This document shows, one piece after another, positions 48,458 through 59,440 of a stretch of DNA of 64,000 nucleotides (position 1 is its first letter; the number at the start of each line of letters is the position of its first letter). The stretch lies in contig NC_064824.1 of assembly GCF_024166365.1 (NCBI RefSeq), forward strand, positions 49,824,608 through 49,888,607, written 5' to 3'. Source of the DNA: Elephas maximus indicus (taxonomy: Eukaryota; Chordata; Mammalia; Proboscidea; Elephantidae). Under the pieces are notes generated by a model. It searched no databases, had not been told where the DNA came from, and saw only the letters and a program-made list of their open reading frames with translations. Made by a program: the position numbers and the translations under genes.

Positions 48458-50046
48458 ACTATTACTCTTTCTCACCTGATGCTCTTAAAAGGTTGCTATA
48501 GGTTTTTTGACCTCTTTTGTCTCTCTGTATGTCTGTCAGGGCCACCCAACATCCGAGCATGAAATTGCTATCTCTATAATGTACTTTGTGTTGTTCTCAT
48601 CCTGCATGGTTTTGCATTTCAGTCATTACTGCTTCCTCACTGCCATACATACATGTATCCACATGGCTGTGATAGACCCGGTGTGTCTAAGAGTTGAATT
48701 AATAGAATTGCTTGCAGAGATTTTCAGGAAAATTGTAAATAGAGCATTTCTTTGAGAATCAAGATTGGGATGACCAACAAGATCGTCAAGTTTTTGGGCT
48801 AGTATCTTTGAACACAAAATGGTAGTAATTAACAACTACTATAACCACTATTTATTGAGCACTTACTGTATTGAGGTTTATAGATATTAATCCAGCCCTT
48901 TTTTTGTACCCACTTAACATGCTTTGATAGTAAGATGAGCTGCTATACGAGTGCTGAGGAATACAAAATGCCCTTAAGCTGCAAAATAATTTGCAGAAGG
49001 AATTGGTGAACTATGCATAGCTTCAAAGTTTGCCTTTCTCAACTGTATTATCCAGCCCATGGATATCATCTGCAGTGTGATGGAGCTCGTAGAACAAACT
49101 TAACACTGGCAGCACTTTTGACCTAGAAGCATGTGTAGAAGATACAGGCTGATATACTGCACAACACCCTCCACTGCAAGTCATTTTTCCCTCTTGAGTG
49201 TCATGCCCAAGTTCAGCTATCACCTATTTCATGTTAGAGCAAAGCTTTGAGGCACGAAACAAAAAACAGTGGCTTAGGACCTCCTGCCCTCTTATTCACA
49301 TTTCTTCACTGGTAGCCATGTTCCATGTCAAACCCAGGTTATTTCTTGTGATGAAATCATCATCTGGACTTGCTTCATTGATCAGGATGCTGGTATCAAA
49401 AATACTAATACTCATCATTGGGAAATGCCACTTCTCTTAGAATTCAAAAAAAATGATTGCATTTGCCCAAGACGTAACTACCTGGGCTTAGTTCTTAATG
49501 GCTAGATAAGAAGACTTCTCTCTTCAGTGCCCAGTTGATTAGAAGAGAGACAAGGGAAACACATACTCCAACTGAAAATATCCACTGTTTGACCCCTGTG
49601 CTGAGGTTGACATGGAACTGGGTATGTGTTTATTTTGTGGCAGTAACTGTTGTATGAATGAATTGCACTTGTGTTCCTGTCTGAAGCTATCAAAGGATGT
49701 GGTGTGTCATTGCCTGCTCTGCAGTGTACTTTCCCACCAGTGCTTATTAACAGGCTAGAAACTGTCATCTGCTTGGCCAATGTTTGCTGTCAGTTTTGCT
49801 GCTGGACTGTCTTCTTGGAGCCAATCTTCAAAGCAGCTTGGAACTGGGTGGTCAGAGAGCTGGGTGGGAAGACCTTTTCATCCTTCCCTTGTTTTATCTA
49901 ACACCTCTGATAGTAATGGCCTCCCACTCTCTTCCTCTGTTGGCTAACATGCCTGGGAATGTTAAGCACTAAGTTGAGTTGCTTTCCATTTTCATCCCAT
50001 TTTTACTTAACCATCATTTTGTGTTTTTGTTTTTTTTTCTGTTTAG
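48458..50046. other. Sequence between alternative 3' exons
   Basis: Intron, or 3' UTR of the YHY form. A short LINE/MIR-like relic ('ttattgagcacttactgtat') lies near 48,850. No AATAAA stands out close to the YHY stop. Confidence 0.45.
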
Positions 50047-50162
50047 CTTTAAAGAAGAATAATATCACTAAATTTCCAAATGTTCACTCGAGGGTAAGGA
50101 TTTCTTCTAGCACACCGGTGGTGGAGGATACACAGAGCTGGCAAGCATCACTTTTTACTTAG
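50047..50162 (+). CDS. FMNL2: FMNL2 alternative 3' coding exon, TQS-type C-terminus (extended here)
   Basis: The acceptor is tttag at 50,045-50,046. With the G from e16 it reads [16 protein letters not shown], then [15 protein letters not shown], and continues WQASLFT to TAG at 50,160-50,162. In human I recall the protein ending at TQS. Here that stop position (50,139-50,141) is TGG, adding seven residues. Within the exon, agg|gtaagg at 50,093/50,094 is a strong internal donor. Using it (coding part 50,047-50,093) leaves phase 0 and leads to the PMR end encoded at 51,830. Confidence 0.87.
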
Positions 50163-50627
50163 CTTCCTCCTCTCTCTGTATGCAGATCAATGATTTCAGT
50201 GTATGGCTGAGGGTAATACTGGTGAGAGTCTGACCAGGGAGATGTCTTTTTACCTCACATTCCAAGGATGTGAGGCTGAGCCTCTCTGTTGGACTCTTTT
50301 TTGCTTCCATGTTCTCAAGTGTGATGGCTTGGGCAAGGGTATTTGCTGATGATTATACTTGCTTTGGGTGCTAGGCTCTCCTTCCCTTACTCCCTTCTTG
50401 GCATTCTTCAGTTAACTCCATTTTGATCTAAAGAAATCAAGAACAGGTCCTGGCCGCGAAATATGATGTATATAACCCTTGAAGAGGGATTAGGATTTTT
50501 AGGAAAGAACCTTGATTGCTCAGAGACTCAGCAATCAGAGCTTTAGGTCACTGCACATCCTTAGCTAGAAGTACAATTCTGACATTCCATTACCACTCTG
50601 GGCCAGGAAGCAGGGATTTGAGAGAGT

Positions 50628-50800
50628 AAAAAAAAATTGTGACTCATGGCAACTTCTTGTCAGGATTGTGCTTTATAGGGTTTTCAATGGCTCTAACCTT
50701 TCAGAAGTAGATTGCCAGACCTTTGTCGTGAGGTGCCTGAGTGGATTCAAACCGCTAATCTTTTGGTTAGTAACTGAGAGCTTAACGTTTGTGTTATGCA
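50628..50800 (-). mobile_element. Old AfroSINE-related copy
   Basis: Reverse copy: 'gtgactcatggcaacttctt', 'agaagtagattgccagacct', 'ggattcaaaccgctaatctt', 'ggttagtaactgagagctta'. It lies between the TQS and ITM/PMR exons. Confidence 0.7.
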
Positions 50801-51829
50801 AAAGTATTCTTTGCTTGAATTTAGAATTCCAGTGTGCAGGAGCCAGGAAGGTAATAGACCTGAGGGGAACAGCAGTCAGCTTCAGCCTCTTTTTGTCATG
50901 TACGAATTTGGGCCCCTGTATTGCCAGATCTTCCAATTTTTCAAGAGAAGCTAGAACCTGTTTTTTTTTTTTTTAATGCAAATTACCAATATAAAAATCA
51001 GGAAACTGTACTTTTCAAAATAATGAGGAGGCCAGACATTCTTTGGGCCAGGTAGGGTCCATCAGCTCCATTTTAAACCTACTAAGCAGGTGAAAGGATT
51101 TTAAAAAAATTGATTCAATGTGGTTTAATTCAACAAGGCTTTGTTTTTTTATGTCAAGCATTCTGCTATGTACTCAATACAAACTGGAGAATGCAGGAGG
51201 GCCTACACCCTTCTAATGAAAAACAAATACTGGGTGGCAGGGAATGGAGTATTATTTTGATTTAGATTTAACGGTTTATTTTTCTAATTCACAAAATAAA
51301 AAAGTGACTTTTAGCCAAGTTAATGGAGTGAAAATATGGAACCTATATCTACAAAGTAAGAAAGTAACCTATGTTTGAGGTTCCTTCCTTTATCAAAGCT
51401 TCAAGGATAAGATAGGACAGGGCAGTCTGTTTTCATTAGTTTTGCAGTTAAAGTTATTGTTGATATTTAGGTCTCTGGGAGCAGTGGCGGGGGGGAGGTG
51501 CGGTGCAGCAGGGACTATGCCACAGCTACTTCCAGTTGAAGTATTTCAAAATAAGCTTTCAAACTAGACTGGCCAGTGACAGAAATAATCTCCTATATAT
51601 TTTTATCTCTAAAAGTGCCAGAATCCCACCAGTATTACATCCCATTTTGATTGTAAATATTGAGAGCAAAATCACATCTTTGGCTCAATGCTTAATGAGT
51701 CTGAAGGGGCCCTTAGCTGACTCTTCTACACAAGCTGCTTTGATTGGCTGCCAGCTGGCCTTTGTCTTGCTTAGACGCAGGACGTTAAAGGTTGCCATTT
51801 TCTCTCACTGGTGCTCTCCCTTTTTACAG
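50801..51829. other. Intron before the last FMNL2 exon
   Basis: An AATAAA at 51,295-51,300 could end transcripts that stop in the TQS exon. Otherwise only A-rich and T-rich runs are seen. Confidence 0.4.
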
Positions 51830-51868
51830 ATCTTAGAAACCAGCCATACAGACGAGCCGATGCGGTGA
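51830..51868 (+). CDS. FMNL2: FMNL2 last coding exon, second frame, PMR-type C-terminus
   Basis: When the internal donor at 50,094 joins the short exon 50,047-50,093 to this exon, the entry phase is 0. The exon then reads ILETSHTDEPMR and stops at TGA 51,866-51,868. The end PMR matches an isoform name I recall for human FMNL2. The same 39 bases are therefore coding in two frames, and both frames are open from the acceptor onward. Confidence 0.82.
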   Translation: MLETSHTDEPMR

Positions 51869-51936
51869 GGAGAAGTGTCAGGCGGCGCTTTGATGATCAG
51901 AACTTGCGTTCTGTTAATGGTGCCGAGATAATGTGA
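51830..51936 (+). CDS. FMNL2: FMNL2 last coding exon, ITM-type C-terminus
   Basis: The exon starts after a tttacag acceptor. Joined directly to e16 (phase 1) it reads DLRNQPYRRADAVRRSVRRR, then FDDQNLRSVNGAEIM and TGA at 51,934-51,936. The Arg-rich run supplies the basic half of a DAD. The remembered human end is ..GAEITM, so one Thr is absent here (ata atg tga). The same DNA is also read in another frame (see the PMR entry). The common 3' UTR follows. Confidence 0.92.
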
Positions 51937-53870
51937 GCTCAAGACCCACCTGCATGAATAGAGGGTGTGCGTGAATGAACCTGTGTCCACAGGAAAGTGC
52001 TAGTTATGGCAACCCTGAACACCGATAAAAATATTAAGGGCTCAGATTTAGCAAATACATAGGAATATTAAAAATAATGGGCTCTCCTTTCAACTGTTAA
52101 CAAGTGCCTAAAAGTGGAAGTACCTGCTTAGATTAATCAAAGCAATAGGATCTGATTTTTAAACCAGTATGTTATTCAGTTTTTTAACCAAAATGTAAAT
52201 TTCATATTACATTCATTGCCTGTCATTGTGATTGTCCCACGATGGCCCACCCTGGTTTCCCAAGTTGTAAATAACATGGATGCATCTGCTGAGGGCTACT
52301 GTTGCTGAGCTATCTTTTAAGGAATTAATTTTGTTTCGGCCATACCCATTAACTTTGTATTTTTAAGGGCTTTCAACATGGGAGAAGGAAATAAATGATA
52401 AGCTTCTCCTTCTGACCATAACCAAGTGCAAACCGAATGCAGTTGCAGTGGCACGGAAGTCCCTCAACCCTTGGTCTCGTTTCACATTCCACATCTGTGC
52501 CAGGGCCTGATGCCCAGTGAGTGACATTCACAGGCATGAATGCAAGGCTATGATGGCACAAAAATGTGTTATTTGCAGTACTGTTCTTCAGCTAGAGGCA
52601 GCTTTTTAAATAATACAAATGTATTTATTAGCACTAAAATTAACATCTCAGTAATCAATATTAGGATTTCTGAGGACCCTTATGGGTCAATCCTGAGAAC
52701 AGAAAATTGGTGCCTTGCTAGTCAAGCCAAGGAGAGAAGTTTACTAGCTCTATAGATAAGCATTCAAGATTACATCTGCTAGGAGCAGTGTTAGTAACAG
52801 GCCTTATTCTCCTGACAATCGCAGGGTTTACTTTTTTTTTAATTGGAGAAGATACTTTTGTCATCTGTATCAAAGCTGTTAAGAAGTTCTTGTATTTCCC
52901 AGATTACTTTATGGGGAATTGGAATAAAGTTGCTGAAATATTCACATTGGAGTTAAATGATATTTAATGGGACTAAATGGCCAACTAAGCCACTTTTTTT
53001 CCTTCCTCTCTGGCAGGGCACTTGATTCATTCCAAAGTTTAAAAACAAACAAACAAAAAAAAACTGGACTGAAGCTAAATTTGTACTTTTCATAACATTG
53101 TTTCTGGCTTACCTTCTTGGTACATTATATCAATTATTAATTGTAAAGTTTATTGTATAGTATTTAACCACTGAATTTCCTATTTTATGTTGTGCTTACG
53201 TGAGCCCCTTGGTGAAAGCCCCATTTTCCTTGGATAATATGTAGTTATATGATCTCTCTTTAAATGTACAGATATTTTGCTATAAAATTGGTGCAGTTTT
53301 TTATGGTTTTTACACTTCTCTTTAATTCCCTCCTAAGCCTATGGGTAATATTGTACATATTGTTTAAAAATGCATCAGCCTATGCTATACAATCTGAATG
53401 TTATTTTAACTTATAGTTTTTTTTTTTAATATATATATTTAAACTACAGTTTTAGGGATCAGTTACCACATTTCATTTTCATGTACCTATTTACAGAAAG
53501 ATTACCTTTAAACTGTCACCTGCCGGCACACTTCCATAAATGTGTACTTTAAAAAGAACATGCTAAGATTTTGTCTTTCTGTTGATTACACATTCTGATG
53601 AAAATAGCAATCTGACCGTGAAATAACCTAAGTAGTTGGTCCTTAACCACAAAACAGCTGTTTTCCAAAGCTGAATACTGACAACGCGTATTTCAAAATA
53701 ATTGCCTGTTTATTAATCTACAAATGGACAATAATGTTGGCATGTTCTTTTCTGTTTATTAATGGGCCTGCTTCTTAGCAATATTAGAAATGTTTTATAA
53801 AAGCAGTTCATGTTACTTTTCTGGTCTTTTCATGGCATATGAGCAAATAAACTATTTACACTACTATCCT
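51937..53870 (+). other. FMNL2: FMNL2 3' UTR
   Basis: This AT-rich, unique sequence follows the ITM stop and contains no recognisable transposon. It has two Pumilio-type TGTANATA motifs (52,266-52,273 TGTAAATA; 53,352-53,359 TGTACATA). An upstream AATAAA near 52,917 could give a short form. The main end is set by the AATAAA at 53,846. The exact cleavage site is inferred. Confidence 0.8.
53846..53851 (+). terminator. FMNL2: FMNL2 poly(A) signal AATAAA
   Basis: The canonical hexamer lies in gagcaaataaactattt. About 20 bases on is a probable cleavage region, followed by T/G-rich sequence (ttgtagtctgttaatgg). It is the last AATAAA before the intergenic AfroSINE. Confidence 0.72.
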
Positions 53871-54266
53871 GTAATACGTTGTAGTCTGTTAATGGAACAT
53901 TTTGCGGGGTGGGGCAATTAAGCAGTATGTAGACTTCTATAAATACATGTGTCTTGCTAATTGCACTTTGAATCTTTTTGGTCCATTTTAGGAAAAATCC
54001 CTCTTAATCACTTGCTGTATGAAATGTAGGAACCAAATAGATTTTGATAGGGATACATCTCCAAAATCACACTTATAAACTGCTTCCAGAGAAACAGCAC
54101 TCTTTTTTTTGTGAGACATTGCCCCTTCAATCTTATTTTAAAACATTAGGGTAGTGTGTATATACCGATACGTACATGTGAACTGCACAGCGGTAACCCT
54201 GCATCCACCAACTACATCGGTTGACAAGACACCTATAGGCACTTAAGGCCATTTGCCAGCCACCAC
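53871..54266. other. Intergenic sequence after FMNL2
   Basis: Unique AT-rich sequence between the FMNL2 poly(A) site and the AfroSINE. Nothing else is seen. Confidence 0.5.
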
Positions 54267-54275
54267 TGCACACAT

Positions 54276-54436
54276 GGAAACCCTGGTGGTGTAGTGGTTA
54301 AGTGCTATGGCTGCTAACCAAAAGGTTGGCAGTTCGAATCTGCCACGTGCTCCATGGAAACTCTATGGGGCAGTTCTACTCTGTCCTACAGGGCCACTAT
54401 CGACTTGACAAGCACTGGGTTTGGTTTTTTTGGTAT
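54276..54436 (+). mobile_element. Intergenic AfroSINE with target duplication and internal deletion
   Basis: From 'ggaaaccctggtggtgtagt' to 'gggtttggtttttttgg'. A few bases around the usual 'gagtcggaat' are missing ('gccactatcgacttgac'). A 9-bp duplication, tgcacacat, flanks it at 54,267-54,275 and 54,437-54,445. Confidence 0.92.
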
Positions 54437-54599
54437 TGCACACATACTAATATCAGTAATGACTCAAGTCATCAAGAAAAGTGTAATATTTAAGCCTTTT
54501 TATAAAAGCAAGGAAAACTTGAAAAATTCATTTTACAAAATGAATTAGGACTTTAAACACTTAGGGTGTAATCATTTAAGAAATTGTTTATAATATTTT

Positions 54600-54845
54600 T
54601 TGTCCCTATTACCATAGCCATGCTTTGTGTGTGTCACACTTTGCTGTTTACACAAATTGAAGTCTTATGCTTCACAACAAGCGTATGAGATGCAGGTATT
54701 AGTACTATTGTATACATGAGGAAAATGACTCTGAAATTAAGTGACTTGCTCGGGGTCCCAACTCTTAGTAGGTCAAAGAGCCTGTACATGCCTTGGTCTT
54801 TGGTCCCAATTCATGCTCTTTCCACTACATCAGTTATACTGTCAC
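54600..54845 (+). mobile_element. MIR relic
   Basis: MIR-type order: 'tacatgaggaaaatgactct', 'aattaagtgacttgctcggg', 'actcttagtaggtcaaagag', 'catgctctttccactacatc'. It lies in the gap between the two genes. Confidence 0.72.
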
Positions 54846-55641
54846 TGAAGCTTTATATTATAAGGGTGAAAAGTTGAATTTTGGAGTCAAGAAGAAGCTC
54901 TAGTTTGTTTTATACCAGTACGAGTGCCTAACAGAGGACAAACTTTTAAGGTCTCAAGTACTGCACAAATTCAGAAGGTTTTCAAACTCAAACTGAAGCA
55001 GGAGGTTCAAATGAGGCACCTATGGTTAGGTTTAGGGCATGATATCCCAGTAGCTCCATTTTTAAGACATTTATCGCTGACTCAGAATTAAGTACCCTGT
55101 TCTCCTCTCCCAATCCTCTAACACTAAAATTCACTGCAACGCTCGGCGACCTGCCTGGCTCTACACAGCACAGAACGGGCAGTTGATAACCACCAGCTAC
55201 TGTGGTTCAACACACTAGATTCTTCTTTGAAGAACTGCCTAATTTTACACTGGAAGTCATACTTCTGAATACTAGCTTTATAATTCAAATGCATATTTAA
55301 TATTTGGTAAAACAAAATTGTCTTAGCCCTAATATATTCATTTTTCTAATTTTTATTGCTTAAATGTCTGCAAAGATGAATATTCTATCAGCACAGTTCA
55401 TACAAAAGGATTAGTTTCCCATTTCATCTATTTAGAAAATATCTGAAGAAACAAATGCATGAAGAAGTCTTGATGTACTTTTTTCTTTTTATAAAGCAGG
55501 TATTAACACTGAGTAAACAGGATATGGGCATCTAGAAACTCACAGCACAGAACTGCTGCTTGTGAGAGGTGCTTAAAGGAAAAAGTTGACACATCCAAAT
55601 TACTTCGTAAATAAGATGCCATTTTTTTCTAGTAAGTTGTA

Positions 55642-55647
55642 TTTATT
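55642..55647 (-). terminator. PRPF40A: PRPF40A poly(A) signal, second of two
   Basis: A second AATAAA lies 33 bases downstream of the first on the - strand, again within TGTAAATAAA. Cleavage would fall near 55,620-55,630. Confidence 0.5.
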
Positions 55648-55674
55648 TACAAAAGGTCTAATTTTATGAGGTTC

Positions 55675-55680
55675 TTTATT
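55675..55680 (-). terminator. PRPF40A: PRPF40A poly(A) signal, first of two
   Basis: The + strand reads tttatt, so the - strand has AATAAA. It lies inside TGTAAATAAA, so a Pumilio-type motif (TGTAAATA, 55,677-55,684) overlaps it. Confidence 0.55.
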
Positions 55681-56694
55681 TACATCAGAGCAATATATAA
55701 ACAGAAGAGAAAATCTGGCAATTATAAACACAAAATAGAAACCTTGTTTTCCCCATTACTCACCTTTCAGAACAAGTCCTCAGTTTACTTGTAGAGGTAG
55801 GCAAGAAGACCAACATTTACCAAAGATGTTTGCAGGTAAGACCAAAAACATGTTTATAAATTGCATGTTTAGATACCCAAGGAACAGCAAAGAAGAAAAG
55901 CATCAAGAAATGGCTTAGTTTGAATCTGAACCAATTAGGCAGCCACTCATTGTTTTATGGTCTATAATGGAAAATTAGGGGGTTTATCCAGGTCCTCCTG
56001 ATACGCAAACATCAACTTATTTACACCTAGGGCATACATCAAATTGTCACAATTAACCAATCACTAGCAATAATGAGACGGTCTTGAACTAGATCCCACT
56101 GAGAATTATAGAAGCAGTCTGACAGTCTTTGCATAGCAAGTTCAAGTAGAGAATCTGCTACTTAAAGAATTTAGGCTAGGTAGACAAGGAGGTAAACAAT
56201 GGGAGGATGTGGATGATTGGAGCAAAATCTTCTCCCCCTCTCCACCCCACCTTTAAGTCAGCTCGAATAAACACTTGAGTGCCTGCCATGTCACAGATAA
56301 CCTGAGATGGTTAGTTCTTGGCCTAGTTTGGCTATTAAGTCCATTAGGGCTTTTTAAAGGCCAATTCCATCTAGCTGAATGTTACATTCTCAAATAAAAG
56401 TTAACTAGTATGGTATACCAATTTATCAATATGTGAAAGGACTGTTTCAAATCATCACAAGTGATTTCCTTTCTACTCAAAAACCACATAAATACTATCT
56501 TCTCACTAGCAAGCTTTTGGGCATTAATGAAGCAGCAGTGAAGAGAAGGTACTGGTGCTAAACCTTACTTTAAATGTACTCAATTATGTATGTGGCTTTA
56601 GTTGTTAGTATGGTTTATTGCAAAGATGCTTTTCTAAGCCCTTTAATATAGATAATGGATACTATGGATGCTGAATGAGCACATATATCAACTA

Positions 56695-56805
56695 ATATTT
56701 TACTCATGCAATAAATGCCTAAATGTGCCAGGCACTGTTCTATTTCCCAGGGATATAACAATGAAAAACAGACAGATCCCGGCCCCTGAGGAGCTTACAT
56801 GACCC
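56695..56805 (+). mobile_element. Old LINE-like 3' fragment in PRPF40A 3' UTR
   Basis: 'gccaggcactgttctatttc', 'gggatataacaatgaaaaac' and 'ctgaggagcttacat' match the ancient LINE relic type seen near 15,280 and 41,650. Confidence 0.5.
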
Positions 56806-59250
56806 ACCATTTAAGTCAAAAGAATTGGAAAACAAAACCAAAAGCCAGGTAAGAATTATTAGATCAGTATTTGTCATTACCTGAACCACCGCATGGGATT
56901 ATAAGCCTATTAGAACACAGTTCCATGAAAATAACACGATGCTATTTTGCTTTTCCTTTACATAAAACAGGTGCAATTTTACCTATACAGAAGGTGGGAT
57001 GGTTGAATTAAATTTTACCTAGTATGAGAGACATCCCAAAGGGAAGAGTCTAGATTTAAGGTACAAGGCATTAATGTGCTTTGTCACGATTTGCTTTTAG
57101 AAATGTTTTATTTAGTTTTAAAAGCTGAAGTTCTTTAGTTTTGTAGCTTACATTTTAATTTACATAACATACTTAAAATATCTTATAAACTTTAAAAAAT
57201 AAAAAAAAGCATTTCTCTTCCCTGGGTACTGTATGATTAGAAACAGTTCTCTCTCAAAAGCAAGTTAAAAAAAAAAAAAAACTTTATGTAAAGGGGTTAT
57301 TTTTTTCTGGCAATAGAAATAAAAGTGGCTGCCTGGTCAGCAGTTGACTATTAGCACTGGGAGAAAACCCAGGAGCATCTAAGCAAAGGCTTCATAACAC
57401 AGGACACATGCCCTTAGGTAATCAAATAAACTGTGGACCCGCTTTCCAGAAAAAAGCACAGAAATATTCCAGGAGTTTTTACACATTCTTCAACCTACCA
57501 CTATGAATTAAAATCATCTATTCTAGGCCAATCCTTTTCACTTTATGGTTGAATATGGTGAGACCCAATTGTCAAATCAAGGGATAAAATAGCTATGATA
57601 CTTTGACCGTTATCAAATTTATGGTCAAATAAATATAAAGCATTTTTATATGTTGAAAAGAATCTAAGATGCTGAATCTGCTTTGGCTAAGGATAATGAA
57701 ATGGTCATTTTGTTTAATATGGTGGGGCCATGGATTTTATTTAAATGTGTCATTTAAATACACTTAGGAGAAGTACAAACAATTCTTCATACCTGATTGT
57801 CTAAATTGTCTTTTCATACAAACTCAATTTTCCTACATAGCAATTATGATTGGGAGAAAATAAGAACATCAAATATGAGGTCCTGATTTTGACTAAAGTA
57901 TAATAAATGTGAATTTAATCCAATAATTCATTAATATTAATGATACTTAGGATAAATCCTCAGTGTTTTCCTAAGAATCTGAGGCATAACTGAAAAGTAT
58001 AAATGCCCCTTATCTGAAGGTAAACACATTTTCCTGTTTGAACACATCTGTTAAACTGTAGTAGAATCAATATTCCAAGACATTTCAATCCCTCACCAAA
58101 TTGAAGATTTAGAAACTTAATCTGATTAAAAGTATTCACTCAGAACTTTTGCTCTAAAACAAAACTTCCCATCACCTGTGCTTCAGACTGTTCTGAACTG
58201 GCAACTAAATACCATTTGTTGGGATCATCAAAGGCAGACCAGTATTACATGACTTCAGTTACATCCTTTATAGGAAGATCTGTAACCTAAGATGTTGTAT
58301 TTTCAGTTGTAATTTGCTCACCACTTTTGTTTTTAGTTCAAATAATTTTCATGAGTGGACACTAAAGGGAAACTTGAATTCACACTGCCTTGTAGAGATC
58401 TGAGGTTGTGATGAGATGGTATCTCTATAAAAAATACAAAAATCTATTTTGAGGACATACTAAAACACATCAATAGCCTTTTATTCAAATTTAAAAACTC
58501 AGAAGTTTAACGTAATTTTAAAAAGTCATCATTCATGGAAGTGATTAAAACTGTTTTACAGATTCTAAATTCTCTTGTGAAGTGTATCATTAGTATTTCT
58601 GCCAGTATCATATGCTTAAGACTTTACCAGATTTCAATGTCAAGTGTTTGACATGATTAGTAATATTGTCATTACAATGGGACTTCTGAGAATTAAATCT
58701 AGGCAACTCTCTTTAGGCCAAAGTTGTTGCTTTGTTTTGGTTCTAATATATAATTGGCGATTAATCTCAAGCAAGCAATTTGATTACTTCATATTTTCTT
58801 AAAGACACAGTAATTTTCACTTTCTACAAAGTCATGTAAAATTTCATAGCAGAAAAATGACTTGGTAGAGAGATTTAGAAACAATTTTTTCCCTTTTTAC
58901 TAGCGTGGACACTGTAGATTAAACTCAAAAATGGGAAGAAAGGGAAAAGAGTCATCCCGGTCAGTCCCACTTTCAGCTTCGTTAAGATGATGAAGGAAAA
59001 GTAAAATGAAGTTTTTGTTCTTCTAAACCCCAACTTGAAACAGTGACCAAATTAAAAGAATAACAAAGACAATATCTAAGGTAATGCCTAGATAACAGCA
59101 AAGACTATGTGCTAAAATTCACTTAAAAAAAATCTCCTGCACTGAAGGAAAAGAATGTAAGTTACATTACCAACCTTTCAAAGTTAGCATTCATTCAAAC
59201 CACTGCCTCCCTAAAATATCCTGTAGGAAATTCACAGATTAAACACAAAA

Positions 59251-59440
59251 ACAAAACTCACTGCTGTCAAGTCGATTCCAACTCATAGCGACTCACAGAA
59301 CTGCCCCACAGGGTTTCCAAGGCTGTAATCTTTAGGGAAGCAGACTGCGACAACTTTCTCCAGCAGAGCAGCTGGTGGGTTCAAACCACTGACTTTCAGT
59401 TAGCAGCTGAGTGCTTAACCACTGCACCACCAGGGCTCCT
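59251..59440 (-). mobile_element. AfroSINE in PRPF40A 3' UTR
   Basis: Reverse copy: 'gtcaagtcgattccaactca', 'ggaagcagactgcgacaact', 'gtgggttcaaaccactgact', 'accactgcaccaccagggct'. It is in the same direction as PRPF40A transcription, so it would be carried in the mRNA if the long 3' UTR is right. Confidence 0.9.

Larger units (their letters stand above)
1..53870 (+). other. FMNL2: FMNL2 gene, 3' two thirds (formin-like 2)
   Basis: FMNL2 nucleates and elongates unbranched actin filaments at lamellipodia and filopodia and is controlled by autoinhibition between an N-terminal DID and a C-terminal DAD. Sixteen consecutive exons in this window translate, in order, to the end of the armadillo/FH3 region, a coiled coil, an FH1 proline tract, a full FH2 domain and a DAD start, about 795 residues with the YHY end. 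The protein is about 1,090 residues in human, so roughly the first 295 residues lie upstream. The identity rests on near-identity to remembered human FMNL2, including paralogue-specific linker and C-terminal sequences, and on the convergent neighbour PRPF40A, the known neighbour in human. FMNL1 and FMNL3 are the alternatives but fit the linker and tails less well. All introns are GT-AG except one GC-AG. The single reading-frame problem is in FH1. Confidence 0.96.
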
